Below, one piece after another: positions 42,082 to 51,289 of a stretch of DNA of 64,000 nt. This stretch comes from an uncultured Spirochaetia bacterium (GTDB lineage Bacteria > Spirochaetota > Spirochaetia > CAKZLE01). Numbering within the stretch: position 1 is the first letter of the stretch; the number at the start of each line of letters is the position of its first letter. Location: assembly GCA_937125225.1 (NCBI GenBank), contig CAKZLE010000020.1, positions 124,001 to 188,000 of the forward strand, given 5' to 3'. Below the pieces are notes generated by a model, which was not told the origin of the DNA, ran no database searches, and worked only from the letters and a program-made list of their open reading frames with translations. The translations under genes were made by a program, and so were the position numbers.

Positions 42082-43677
42082 ATGTATATCATGATAGATA
42101 ACTATGATTCCTTTACCTATAATATCGTTCAGTATCTGTCAGAACTGACAGATGAAGAGATTGCAGTCTACCGTAATGATACTATTACCATCGATCAGAT
42201 CAGGGAGATGAATCCCTCCGGTATCATCGTATCCCCGGGGCCGGGGAGACCTTATGGCGCAGGGATCTCTTTAGAGACCATCAAAGTTCTTGGTAGTGTC
42301 TACCCCATCCTTGGAGTCTGTCTAGGTCATCAGAGTATCGGGCAGGCCTTCGGGGGTAAGGTCGTCCGATCCGTGAGGATCATGCATGGGATGACCGACA
42401 CGATCTCTCATGATGGAAAAGGACTCTTTAGGACTATCCCGCAGCAGTTCGAAGTGACACGGTATCACTCCTTGTGCGTTGAGGAGTCCTCTCTGCCGGA
42501 CAGTCTGGAGATCACCGCAAGATCATCAGATGGACAGATCATGGGACTCCGGCATAAAGAGTTATTGATCGAAGGGGTCCAGTTCCATCCCGAATCTATC
42601 GCAAGTCAGTTCGGAAAGAAAATCCTTCAAAACTTCTTGAGTTACCGGAGGAAGTCCTATCCTGTAGTAGAGACATTGACAAGAGTCATGAATCGAGAGA
42701 ATCTCTCCTATGAAGAGGCTGCAGAGTTCATGGATGAACTCACCGACGGAAATCTTGAAGATATGCAGATAGCAGCATTCCTAACAGCCTTCAATATGAA
42801 GGGTTTCACTGCTCAGGAGATAGCAGGCTGTGCCTCTATTCTTAGAAAGAAACGTGTACCCTTGCAGCATGACAAACCGATGCTTGATACTTGTGGTACC
42901 GGAGGTGATGGTCTTGGGACCTTCAATATATCATCCTACGTCGCTCTCACCTGTGCTGCTTGCGGAGCTACTGTCGCAAAACATGGGAATAGGGCTATCA
43001 GTTCAAAGAGCGGGAGTGCAGATTTCTATGAAGCACTCGGTATCAATATCAATATGGCACCAGAAGAGGCGACTCAGTTACTAAAAGAGAGTTCCTTTAC
43101 CTTTATGTTCGCACCAAGGTACCATGGAGCTATGAGATTCGCAGGACCTGCTAGAAGATCTCTTCGGGTGAAGACGATCATGAATGTTCTTGGTCCACTT
43201 GCCAATCCTGCCTCAAGTGATTATCAGATAATCGGGGTCTTCGACAGATCCTTATTGAAGAAGGTCGCTCGGGCTGCGAAGCTGTTAGGAGTAAAACGGG
43301 TCATGACGGTCCATGGACTCGATGGAGAGGATGAGATCTCAGTAACAGGTGAAACAGAACTCTTTATCATAGATGAGAACGGGATCGAAGAATCCAAGAC
43401 TATCTCTCCTGAGGATTTCGGATTAGCACTCTTTGGCCCTGAAGATCTCAAGGGTGGGACTGCTTTAGAGAATGCTGCGATCGCCTATGATCTTGATCGG
43501 TTCTCCGCAGTGAAGAGTGCCGTCATCCTCAATAGTGGAGCTGCACTGTTCATAGCTAATGAGGCTCCCTCCATTGCTGCTGGGATCGAGAAAGCTCAGA
43601 AAGTGATTGAAGAGGGTCTAGTCAATGACAAGATCAAAGAGATCATCAGAATCTCAAGACGATACATCAAAGGATAG
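42082..43677 (+). CDS. trpGD: Fused anthranilate synthase glutaminase / anthranilate phosphoribosyltransferase
   Basis: 531 residues. Residues ~1-190 are a class I glutamine amidotransferase: 'VSPGPGRPYGAG', nucleophile in 'GVCLGHQSIGQAFGG', and 'GVQFHPESI'. Residues ~200-531 are TrpD: 'LDTCGTGGDGLGTFNISSYVALTCAACGATVAKHGNRAISSKSGSADFYEALG' and 'RSLRVKTIMNVLGPLANPA'. The GD fusion occurs in several bacterial groups. Start is ATG 42082 after GGAGGTG; the track's earlier start lies inside trpE. Confidence 0.95.
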   Translation: MYIMIDNYDSFTYNIVQYLSELTDEEIAVYRNDTITIDQIREMNPSGIIVSPGPGRPYGAGISLETIKVLGSVYPILGVCLGHQSIGQAFGGKVVRSVRIMHGMTDTISHDGKGLFRTIPQQFEVTRYHSLCVEESSLPDSLEITARSSDGQIMGLRHKELLIEGVQFHPESIASQFGKKILQNFLSYRRKSYPVVETLTRVMNRENLSYEEAAEFMDELTDGNLEDMQIAAFLTAFNMKGFTAQEIAGCASILRKKRVPLQHDKPMLDTCGTGGDGLGTFNISSYVALTCAACGATVAKHGNRAISSKSGSADFYEALGININMAPEEATQLLKESSFTFMFAPRYHGAMRFAGPARRSLRVKTIMNVLGPLANPASSDYQIIGVFDRSLLKKVARAAKLLGVKRVMTVHGLDGEDEISVTGETELFIIDENGIEESKTISPEDFGLALFGPEDLKGGTALENAAIAYDLDRFSAVKSAVILNSGAALFIANEAPSIAAGIEKAQKVIEEGLVNDKIKEIIRISRRYIKG

Positions 43678-43683
43678 GAGCTT

Positions 43684-45153
43684 ATGGAAGAGCGTTGTGA
43701 AGATATTCGATTGGCTATATTCAATAGACGTAGGCGTCGAATCGAATCAGAAGGTCAGTCCTTGGGAATAGATATACCGATTGATAGGATCCTGCCGGCT
43801 GTCGATGCCATGGGAATCCTTGAGGAACCTTCCCTGATCTGTGAGATCAAACGATCATCCCCCTCGAAGGGGGTCATCTCCGGTGATCTCGATCCGGTAG
43901 CACAGGCTGGAATCTATCATGAGAAGGGGGTCAGAATCGTCTCAGTCCTTACAGAGGAAGACTACTTCAACGGTTCTCTCAAGGATCTGATGGATGTCAA
44001 AGAGGCCTATCCGGACCTGTCTGTTCTGAGAAAGGACTTTCTTTATTGCCGAGAGGATATAGACATCTCTTTTAGGGCTGGGGCAGATCTTGTTCTGTTG
44101 ATAGCCTCCCTTCTTACCGTAAGTGAGATTACAGATCTCTATGAGTATACCCTGTCCAAGGGGATGACTCCTTTAGTTGAACTCCATGGAGATGATGATA
44201 TCGTTAAGGTGCGGGACCTGAAGCCCTTACTCACTGGGATCAACTGCCGGAACTTGAAGAACTTCACTATAGACAGGCTCTTCCCCATAAGACAGAAACA
44301 GAAGATCGATTGGGATCCTATACTGGTTTATGAGTCGGGGATATGGGGCGAGGAGGATGCCTATCTTGCCGGTAATCATGGATTTCAGGCTCTACTCATT
44401 GGTGAGTCCGTCGTCAGGGACCCAAAGAGGATACCTCAGATCATCACAGGTCTGCAGGGTGGTGTTCGAAGTGATGAGGGGCAGAAACGGTTCTGGGAGA
44501 CGATCACCGCTAGAGGGAAGCTTTCATACCCTCTCGTGAAGATCTGCGGGATAACCAATAGAGCGGATGCTGAATATGCAGTTGAGCTCGGAGCTGATAT
44601 TCTGGGGTTCATTTTCGCAGATTCTCCGAGAGAGACTTCCAAAGAATTATTGAAGACTCTCGATGATATTGATGTCCTGAAGGTCGCTGTCGTCGTGAAT
44701 GCCCATAGGGATACACGACGATATGAAAAAGTGAGACAACTACTTGAAGAGGGGTCTATTGATGCGATACAGTTCCATGGTGAAGAGGATCCGGAACGTT
44801 GTTTTAGATTGGGATTCCCCTATTATAAGGCTGTAAGGCTCAAGGATAGGAAAAGTGTCGAGAGCATGGGTGAATACCATGCTCCAAGAGTACTCATCGA
44901 TGCCTATCATCCTACCCAACACGGGGGTACCGGTAAGCAGATAGATGCCGAATTAGTCGAAGCAGCAGCAGAAAAGCATCATCTTTGGCTTGCAGGTGGG
45001 ATCGAACCAGAGAATATAGCTGATCTGTTGAAGAGGTTCGAACCGGAACTCATTGATATCTCGAGTGGTGTGGAAGCATTTCCAGGGAAGAAGGATCATA
45101 TGAGATTGAAGATGTTATTTGAAGAGATAGAGGGATATTATGAACACAAGTGA
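43684..45153 (+). CDS. trpCF: Fused indole-3-glycerol-phosphate synthase / phosphoribosylanthranilate isomerase
   Basis: 489 residues. Residues ~1-255 are TrpC: 'LICEIKRSSPSKGVISGDLDP', 'VSVLTEEDYFNGSLKDL', 'LRKDFLYCREDI', 'LVYESGI'. Residues ~275-489 are TrpF: 'LVKICGITNRADAEYAVELGADILGFIFA', 'DAIQFHGEED', 'VLIDAYHPTQHGGTGKQID' and 'LAGGIEPENI'. Two consecutive TIM barrels catalysing steps 3 and 4 of the pathway in non-textbook order (F before C). It overlaps trpB by 14 bp. Confidence 0.95.
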   Translation: MEERCEDIRLAIFNRRRRRIESEGQSLGIDIPIDRILPAVDAMGILEEPSLICEIKRSSPSKGVISGDLDPVAQAGIYHEKGVRIVSVLTEEDYFNGSLKDLMDVKEAYPDLSVLRKDFLYCREDIDISFRAGADLVLLIASLLTVSEITDLYEYTLSKGMTPLVELHGDDDIVKVRDLKPLLTGINCRNLKNFTIDRLFPIRQKQKIDWDPILVYESGIWGEEDAYLAGNHGFQALLIGESVVRDPKRIPQIITGLQGGVRSDEGQKRFWETITARGKLSYPLVKICGITNRADAEYAVELGADILGFIFADSPRETSKELLKTLDDIDVLKVAVVVNAHRDTRRYEKVRQLLEEGSIDAIQFHGEEDPERCFRLGFPYYKAVRLKDRKSVESMGEYHAPRVLIDAYHPTQHGGTGKQIDAELVEAAAEKHHLWLAGGIEPENIADLLKRFEPELIDISSGVEAFPGKKDHMRLKMLFEEIEGYYEHK

Positions 45154-46354
45154 TAACGGTTTCTTTGGTGAATTCGGGGGTATGTATGTTGCTGAAGTAC
45201 TCCGTTCTCCATTAGAAGAGCTCAAAAGTGCCTTCAATGAGGCTAAAGACGATCCTGTCTTCCAGTCAGCATTTGCCGAAGAGGCTAAAACCTATATTGG
45301 ACGACCGACCCCACTTCTTCATGCGAAGAGAGCTTCGAAAGCATTAGGTGGGGCTCAGATCTATATCAAACTCGAAGGGCTTGCGAACACAGGAGCTCAT
45401 AAGATAAACAATGCTCTAGGACAGGGTCTTCTGGCAAAGCGCATGGGGAAGAGGCGGATCATCGCTGAGACCGGTGCGGGACAGCATGGAGTAGCGACTG
45501 CAGCAGTCTGTGCGAGGTTGGGACTTGAATGTATCATCTATATGGGTGAAGTCGATATAAAACGGCAGCATCCCAATGTCTTCTGGATGGAGCAGTATGG
45601 TGCGACAGTAGTTCCTGTCTCCTCTGGATCAAGGACTCTCAAAGATGCGGTGAATGAGGCCTTGAGAGACTGGGCGAGAAACTATGATACGACCCATTAT
45701 CTTCTCGGTTCAGCCCTTGGGCCAACTCCATATCCTGATATGGTCAGGGAGTTCCAGAGTGTCATTGGTAACGAAGTCTTAGAGCAGACGAGGGACCTCG
45801 AGATAGAGGCTATGATAGCCTGTGTCGGTGGTGGTTCGAATGCCATGGGCTTTTTCTCTCCCTTTATCGGTGAGAAGAGACCAAGATTGATCGGTGTGGA
45901 GGCCGGTGGTAACGGTATTGCCCCGGGTGAACATGCGGTGAGAATGGATGGAAGTGGAGCTGTAAGTGTCGTTCAGGGGTATAAGAGCTATTTTCTCCTA
46001 GATGGGGAGGGGCAGGTCCAAAATACGCACTCAGTCTCAGCTGGTCTCGATTATCCGGGGATCGGTCCCCAACTAGCCCACCTAGGGAAAGAGGGCAGAG
46101 TGGAGTTCGAAAGAGTCTCTGATGAACAGGCTATTGATGCGGTGAAGTTCTTTGCCCGGAATGAGGGACTCTGTTTCGCATTGGAGTCAGCGCATGCAGG
46201 AGCCTATGCTATGAGATTGGCACCGACTCTTACTGAAGATAAGAGGATCATCGTGAATATGTCAGGGCGTGGTGATAAGGATATTTTCATCACAGCAAGG
46301 GCGATCGATGAAGATAACTGGATATCATTCCTGGAACAGGAGGCAGTAAGATGA
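45140..46354 (+). CDS. trpB: Tryptophan synthase beta chain
   Basis: A 404-residue PLP enzyme condensing indole with serine. The PLP lysine lies in 'TGAHKINNALGQGLLAKRMGK', with 'AETGAGQHGVATAAVCARLGL' and the phosphate-binding 'CVGGGSNAMGFF'. 'HSVSAGLDYPGIGPQLAHL' marks the TrpB1 class that works with TrpA. Overlaps both neighbours (14 bp with trpCF, 4 bp with trpA). Confidence 0.97.
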   Translation: MNTSDNGFFGEFGGMYVAEVLRSPLEELKSAFNEAKDDPVFQSAFAEEAKTYIGRPTPLLHAKRASKALGGAQIYIKLEGLANTGAHKINNALGQGLLAKRMGKRRIIAETGAGQHGVATAAVCARLGLECIIYMGEVDIKRQHPNVFWMEQYGATVVPVSSGSRTLKDAVNEALRDWARNYDTTHYLLGSALGPTPYPDMVREFQSVIGNEVLEQTRDLEIEAMIACVGGGSNAMGFFSPFIGEKRPRLIGVEAGGNGIAPGEHAVRMDGSGAVSVVQGYKSYFLLDGEGQVQNTHSVSAGLDYPGIGPQLAHLGKEGRVEFERVSDEQAIDAVKFFARNEGLCFALESAHAGAYAMRLAPTLTEDKRIIVNMSGRGDKDIFITARAIDEDNWISFLEQEAVR

Positions 46355-47091
46355 ACTATTCAATCATGTCACATATGATCGCTTCATATCCTGATGAGAG
46401 AACCGCTATGCAGGTAGCAAAGGGATTATCACGAGGAGGAGCCTCCTATCTGGAGATCCAGTTCCCCTTCTCAGACCCGACTGCTGATGGTCCAGTGATA
46501 CAGGAAGCCTGTACCAAGGCGATAGAGAACGGGTTCACCCTTGATAGGGGATTCACCTTTATCACTGAGCTTATGAAGATCATCGATACTCCAGTTTATA
46601 TCATGACCTATGCAGCTCCTGTAGTCTATATTGGGGTTGCAGAATATCTGAGAAGAGCTAAGGCTTCCGGTGCGGCAGGCTGTATCATCCCTGATCTTCC
46701 TGTAGGAAGTGATGAAGGGATGTATCAGATCTCATCAGAGCTTGGCCTCGATTGTGTTCCGGTCATAGCTCCCAATACCTCAATCGCAAGGTTACAGGAG
46801 ATCCTGAATGTAGGGCCAAAGCATATATATGCCGCTCTGCGAGCAGGTATCACCGGCACGAAGACGGAACTGACTGAAGATTCACTCTCTTTTTTAGCAG
46901 AGGTCTTGAAGTATGAGGTGAAGGTCCTCGGAGGCTTCGGGATCAGGACGAGAGAACAAGTTTCAGCCCTTGATGAGAGAGGAGTAGCATCGGTTATCGG
47001 CTCTTACTTTGTGGAGAGACTTGAGAGCCTTATTGAGACTGATGCTGATATCGAACAGGGGATGAGTGATGCCATCTCCTCTCTTGTCTAG
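46351..47091 (+). CDS. trpA: Tryptophan synthase alpha chain
   Basis: A 246-residue TIM barrel that cleaves indole-3-glycerol phosphate. Catalytic Glu and Asp appear in 'SYLEIQFPFSDPTADGPVIQEA'. 'PDLPVGSD', 'VPVIAPNTS' and 'VKVLGGFGIRTREQV' are conserved. Slightly shorter than the usual ~265 residues but with no missing core motif. Last trp gene; no clear terminator follows before the next promoter at 47120. Confidence 0.95.
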   Translation: MNYSIMSHMIASYPDERTAMQVAKGLSRGGASYLEIQFPFSDPTADGPVIQEACTKAIENGFTLDRGFTFITELMKIIDTPVYIMTYAAPVVYIGVAEYLRRAKASGAAGCIIPDLPVGSDEGMYQISSELGLDCVPVIAPNTSIARLQEILNVGPKHIYAALRAGITGTKTELTEDSLSFLAEVLKYEVKVLGGFGIRTREQVSALDERGVASVIGSYFVERLESLIETDADIEQGMSDAISSLV

Positions 47092-47119
47092 CTGTGAACT
47101 GAGTATTGCCTATATCTCT

Positions 47120-47148
47120 TTGACAAATGTAGTACAGACTGCTATCTT
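47120..47148 (+). promoter_or_regulatory. Promoter of the NusG-domain gene, likely leaderless
   Basis: TTGACA (47120-47125), 17-bp spacer, TATCTT (47143-47148). The second ATG (47155) is exactly seven bases past the -10 end; the first (47152) is four past. No Shine-Dalgarno. Confidence 0.75.
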
Positions 47149-47154
47149 CAAATG

Positions 47155-47529
47155 ATGAAGAAACTCCACCTAGGTGACATGGTTATAGCTCTCTTAGTAA
47201 TCTGCGTGATCACTTTCATCACGATACATGCCTATGAACAGGGTGATGGACAGATCGAAGTCCATATCGAATCTGCAGATGGGGAATGGATATATCCAAT
47301 CGATTCCACACAGGATCTCCACATGGCAGGACCTCTCGGTGATACCCATATCATCATCACTGATGGACATGTCCATGTATCTGATTCTCCCTGTAGTGAG
47401 AAGATCTGTATCGCTGCCGGGGAGATTGCCTCACCAGGCCAATGGATAGCCTGTCTTCCGAATAGGATAGCAATCACGATCAGAGGTGGTGATGACCAGT
47501 CAGGGGAGGTGGATGATGTCGTCTTCTGA
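47155..47529 (+). CDS. NusG domain II-like membrane-anchored protein
   Basis: ~124 residues. One N-terminal membrane anchor ('GDMVIALLVICVITFITIHAY') is followed by a beta-rich NusG-domain-II-like region with 'SDSPCSEKICIAAGEIASPGQWIACLPNRIAITI', the conserved Cys pair of this extracytoplasmic family. Such proteins are often found with a Gx transporter and ApbE near Rnf or flavin-dependent electron-transfer genes. Start 47155 is chosen from the promoter; 47152 is the alternative. The downstream Gx gene begins before its stop. Confidence 0.85.
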   Translation: MKKLHLGDMVIALLVICVITFITIHAYEQGDGQIEVHIESADGEWIYPIDSTQDLHMAGPLGDTHIIITDGHVHVSDSPCSEKICIAAGEIASPGQWIACLPNRIAITIRGGDDQSGEVDDVVF

Positions 47530-48643
47530 TAGAGGTCTTCTCCCATATCGACTCATCGCACGATTGGGTGCTATCGCACTGTTTCTTTCAACGATCGAGT
47601 ATATGATACCAAAGCCAGTCCCCTTCATGAGGCTAGGACTTGCGAACATCCCGATCATGATCTCTTTAGAGCTGCTGAGTCCTCTTGGGGTCGCACTCCT
47701 CGTTCTGATGAAGGTGATCGGTCAGGCCCTGGTGAATGGTACCCTGTTCTCCTATGTCGCAATCTTCTCCTTGTCGGGGACTCTCGCAAGTAGTCTGATC
47801 ATGTTCATGATCGTAAAGCTGCTCAGAAGACATGTCTCCTATGTAGGGATCAGTCTAGCCGGAGCTCTCTGCAGTAATCTCGTACAATTGACCCTCTCAC
47901 GTTATATGATATTCGGTCAGACTGCATGGCTGTTGGCACCGCCCTTCCTGATCATGGGTGGAATATCCTCTTTGCTCCTGGGTCTCTTCACTGAGAGATT
48001 CATCAATACCTCTCGATGGTATATGAGTCATCTGCAGGGAATCTCTCAGGAAGAAGAGTTACTCAGTACGTCGAGCTCCTTTGCCTTAGATCCTCGCTTG
48101 ATCACAGGCCTGTTGATACTTCCTGCCTTCCTACTGCAGGAGAGTCTAATTGGGGTGATCATCATCGCAGTCATCGCTCTGACACTCGCGAGACTGCATG
48201 GGCGACGAATCAGGCTAGTCCCGAATGTGCTCATCTTCATATCTGTGGTAACTGCCAATCTCCTGCAGAAGAATGGTCTCGTAATTACTGAGTTTTTTGG
48301 CTTTGAGGTGACCTCAGGGGCTCTTGAACTGGGAATCAAGAAGGCTGTCACGCTCATAGGCCTTATCTATATCTCACAGTTCATGGTGTCGAAGAGACCT
48401 GCTCTTCCGGGACGTTTTGGTAGTCTGGTTTCCTTGCAGCTCTACTATTTCGAGCAGGTGCTAGAACGATGGAAAGAGACTAATGAGGACTCGCTGTTCT
48501 CACGTATTGATTCACTGATGATCCTGCTTGAGGAGACGACGCTCGTGGACTCTAGGATTCCAGACCGGGAAGAGTCGAAAGATCTACTTCCACTTTATGT
48601 GATAATCATCTCGGTTTGTTGGACCCTCTTATTCATTCTGTAA
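47516..48643 (+). CDS. Gx transporter family membrane protein
   Basis: 375 residues with a hydrophobic N-terminal half containing about five to six membrane segments of the Gx/HepT-component-I type ('IPKPVPFMRLGLANIPIMISLELLSPLGVALLVLMKVIGQALVNGTLFSYV'), an ECF S-component-like family. The second half carries further hydrophobic stretches ('LLILPAFLLQESLIGVIIIAVIALTLARL'). Start is ATG 47516 with GGAGG six bases upstream; the track's GTG lies in the previous gene. Overlaps the NusG-domain gene by 14 bp and the convergent apbE by 15 bp. Possibly imports a quinone or flavin precursor (inference). Confidence 0.82.
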   Translation: MSSSDRGLLPYRLIARLGAIALFLSTIEYMIPKPVPFMRLGLANIPIMISLELLSPLGVALLVLMKVIGQALVNGTLFSYVAIFSLSGTLASSLIMFMIVKLLRRHVSYVGISLAGALCSNLVQLTLSRYMIFGQTAWLLAPPFLIMGGISSLLLGLFTERFINTSRWYMSHLQGISQEEELLSTSSSFALDPRLITGLLILPAFLLQESLIGVIIIAVIALTLARLHGRRIRLVPNVLIFISVVTANLLQKNGLVITEFFGFEVTSGALELGIKKAVTLIGLIYISQFMVSKRPALPGRFGSLVSLQLYYFEQVLERWKETNEDSLFSRIDSLMILLEETTLVDSRIPDREESKDLLPLYVIIISVCWTLLFIL

Positions 48644-49669
48644 TACATAGGAATCATCGACGATACTGAAAGGGATCTTCCCTTCAGAAAGACCCGAGGT
48701 GACATAGACCCTCTTATCTTTCGTAATGAAAATAGCCTCAACATCTTCGAACTGCTCTATAAGAGCTCTTCCTTCATTGATCCCTGACGCGAAGGCTGCA
48801 GTCGAGAGCCCATCTGCCAGAAGCGAGATAGGAGATATGATACTCACACTCGAGAGTGTGTTCACAACCGGATACCCCGTCTTCGTATCGAGGATATGGT
48901 GGTAGAAACCGCTCTCATCCTCGAAGAACCGCTCATAGATTCCTGAGGTCACAACTGAGAGGTCCGATATATTCACGATTCCCATATATTCACCACGGGT
49001 AGATTCAGGGTCCTGGATTCCGATCTTCCAGAGAGAGCCATCTGTCTTCTTACCCATGGCGAAGATATTACCACCAAGATTTATCAGCGCACTCGTAACC
49101 CCATTCTGCTCGAGAATCTCAACAGTCTTATCTGCTGCATACCCTTTGGCGATACCTCCGAGGTCTATCTCCATCTCAGGATCTGCTAGGCTTATAGTCC
49201 CCTTGAGTGGATCGATCAGGATATTTTGATAGTCCACATGGGAAAGTAGTGTGTTGAGCTCTGTTGTTGTAGGTATACGTGCATCATCGGTACCTATCCC
49301 CCAGGCCTCGACCACAGGGCCGATGGAGGGGTCGAAACGACCATCACTGATCTGAGCGATCTCCAGGGCCTCTTTGATGACAGTCATCGTCTGAGAATCT
49401 ACGAAAGTCGCTGAATCAGAGGTGCTGATCTTCGAGACATCACTAGTCTTAATCTCTCGACTCATCAGCTGTTCTATTTTTTCGATAGTGAGGAACGCTT
49501 TTTGGATGATCTGCTCGTCATCACTGTCGAACAGAGTGATCGAACAAATCGTTCCCAATAGGAGCTTACTGTCTGTTATCTTTTCAATCGTTGACGACTC
49601 TTTCCGTGTACAGGATAGTGAGAGGAGGGTGAGTATTATGATCAATAGTGTCGGTAGGGTCTTTCTCAT
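48629..49669 (-). CDS. apbE: FAD:protein FMN transferase, lipoprotein
   Basis: 346 residues. Lipoprotein signal 'LLIIILTLLSLSC'. The ApbE fold carries 'LGTICSITLFD', 'ISDGRFDPSIGPVVEAWGIG', 'EIDLGGIAKGYAADKTVEIL', 'ALINLGGNIFAMGKK' and 'HHILDTKTGYPV', with the Mg-binding Asp/Thr residues. It attaches FMN covalently to Thr/Ser of exported flavoproteins such as RnfG/RnfD or NqrB/C. Its target is not in the window. Convergent with the Gx transporter and probably part of the same functional unit. Confidence 0.93.
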   Translation of the reverse strand: MRKTLPTLLIIILTLLSLSCTRKESSTIEKITDSKLLLGTICSITLFDSDDEQIIQKAFLTIEKIEQLMSREIKTSDVSKISTSDSATFVDSQTMTVIKEALEIAQISDGRFDPSIGPVVEAWGIGTDDARIPTTTELNTLLSHVDYQNILIDPLKGTISLADPEMEIDLGGIAKGYAADKTVEILEQNGVTSALINLGGNIFAMGKKTDGSLWKIGIQDPESTRGEYMGIVNISDLSVVTSGIYERFFEDESGFYHHILDTKTGYPVVNTLSSVSIISPISLLADGLSTAAFASGINEGRALIEQFEDVEAIFITKDKRVYVTSGLSEGKIPFSIVDDSYVLQNE

Positions 49670-49774
49670 AGGGTATTATCATAAGAATCAGAAGAATGTT
49701 CAATAGATTATTTCCTTTACGATTGCCACTGCAAACTGCTATATTTTAAAGGATAGGAAAAAAAGGAGACTGCT

Positions 49775-51244
49775 ATGGTAAAACGTGCTGATATTGGATT
49801 GATCGGATTGGCTGTCATGGGACAGAATCTGGTACTTAATATGAATGATCATGGTTATACGGTAGCTGTCTATAATAGAACTACCTCGAAAGTAGATGAC
49901 TTCATGAATAATGCTGCAGCAGGAAGAGATACGATAATCCCTGCTCACAGTATCGAAGAGTTCATAGGGACCTTAGAACGACCACGGAAAGTAATGCTCA
50001 TGGTCAAAGCAGGTAGGGTCGTAGACCTATTCATAGAACAGTTACTCCCTCACCTCGAACCCGGTGATATCATCATAGATGGGGGGAACTCCCAGTTCAA
50101 TGATACTGACAGAAGGACAAAAGAGCTTAGAGAGAAGGGGATTCTCTATATTGGCAGTGGTATCTCAGGTGGTGAAGAGGGTGCGAGACGAGGCCCCTCG
50201 ATCATGCCGGGAGGAAATGCAGATGCATGGCCGCTAGTTAAAGATATCTTTCAAGACATCGCAGCCAAGACAGCTACCGGCGAGGCCTGCTGTGACTGGG
50301 TTGGTTCTGATGGGGCTGGACACTATGTGAAGATGGTCCATAATGGGATCGAATATGGTGATATCCAATTGATCGGAGAGGCCTATCAGCTTCTCTACAA
50401 GGGGCTTGGACTCTCCTATGATGAGATGCATGATATCTTCTCTTCCTGGAACGAGAGTGAACTCGATAGTTATCTTATCGAGATCACTAGAGATATTTTG
50501 GCATTCAAGGATAGTGATGGGTCCCCTTTAGTCGAGAAGATTCTCGATACTGCAGGACAGAAGGGAACCGGTAAGTGGACAGGTATCAGCTCCCTGGATC
50601 TAGGAGTACCCGTATCACTGATCTCAGAGGCTGTCTATGCCCGATGTCTCTCAGCTATGAAAGACGAGAGAGTCGAAGCTGCCCGATCGTATGGTGAGAA
50701 AGATACGAGTGTATCGATTCCTGCAGGTATGAGTCGAGAATCTCTTATCGAAGATATGAGAGAGGCTCTCCTTGCCTCAAAGATCATCTCCTATGCTCAA
50801 GGATATATGCTCATGAGAGAGGCTGCTCTGCAGAATGGATGGGACCTCAATTATGGTGGTATCGCATTGATGTGGAGAGAAGGCTGTATTATCCGTAGTG
50901 CCTTCCTGGAACATATCAGGGATGCCTATGCCAATGACCCTGAGTTGAAGAGTCTGTTGCTTGATCCCTATTTCAAGGATATCCTTCAACGATCAGAGGC
51001 TGCCTGGAGAAGGATAGCGATCTTTGCGATAGGGGCCGGCATCCCTATCCCTGCGATCTCATCAGCTTTGATGTTCTTCGATGGGTATAAGACCGAACGG
51101 TCTCCTGCGAATCTTCTACAGGCTCAGAGAGACTATTTTGGTGCTCATACCTATGAACGTGTTGATGGGAAGAGGGGTGAATTCCATCATACCAATTGGA
51201 CTGGGACCGGTGGAGATGTCTCTTCTAGTACCTATGATGTCTAA
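49775..51244 (+). CDS. gnd: 6-phosphogluconate dehydrogenase, decarboxylating
   Basis: 489 residues, oxidising 6-phosphogluconate to ribulose 5-phosphate with NADP+. 'IGLIGLAVMGQNLVLNMNDHGYTVAVYNRTTSKVDDFM' (Rossmann), 'ILYIGSGISGGEEGARRGPSIMPGG', catalytic 'GAGHYVKMVHNGIEYGDIQLIGEAY', 'LDTAGQKGTGKWT' and C-terminal 'TYERVDGKRGEFHHTNW'. Full-length long-chain Gnd. GGAG before the ATG. A bidirectional hairpin follows the stop. Confidence 0.97.
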   Translation: MVKRADIGLIGLAVMGQNLVLNMNDHGYTVAVYNRTTSKVDDFMNNAAAGRDTIIPAHSIEEFIGTLERPRKVMLMVKAGRVVDLFIEQLLPHLEPGDIIIDGGNSQFNDTDRRTKELREKGILYIGSGISGGEEGARRGPSIMPGGNADAWPLVKDIFQDIAAKTATGEACCDWVGSDGAGHYVKMVHNGIEYGDIQLIGEAYQLLYKGLGLSYDEMHDIFSSWNESELDSYLIEITRDILAFKDSDGSPLVEKILDTAGQKGTGKWTGISSLDLGVPVSLISEAVYARCLSAMKDERVEAARSYGEKDTSVSIPAGMSRESLIEDMREALLASKIISYAQGYMLMREAALQNGWDLNYGGIALMWREGCIIRSAFLEHIRDAYANDPELKSLLLDPYFKDILQRSEAAWRRIAIFAIGAGIPIPAISSALMFFDGYKTERSPANLLQAQRDYFGAHTYERVDGKRGEFHHTNWTGTGGDVSSSTYDV

Positions 51245-51246
51245 AT

Positions 51247-51289
51247 GAAAAAAGGGATATAACAACTGTTGTCGTCATATCCCCTTCAT
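51247..51289. terminator. Bidirectional terminator between gnd and the SAP-like gene
   Basis: GGGATAT (51254-51260) pairs with ATATCCC (51277-51283) around a partly paired inner stem. On the minus strand six T follow, fitting the end of the 51290 gene. On the plus strand it can serve gnd, with a weaker tract. Confidence 0.75.
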
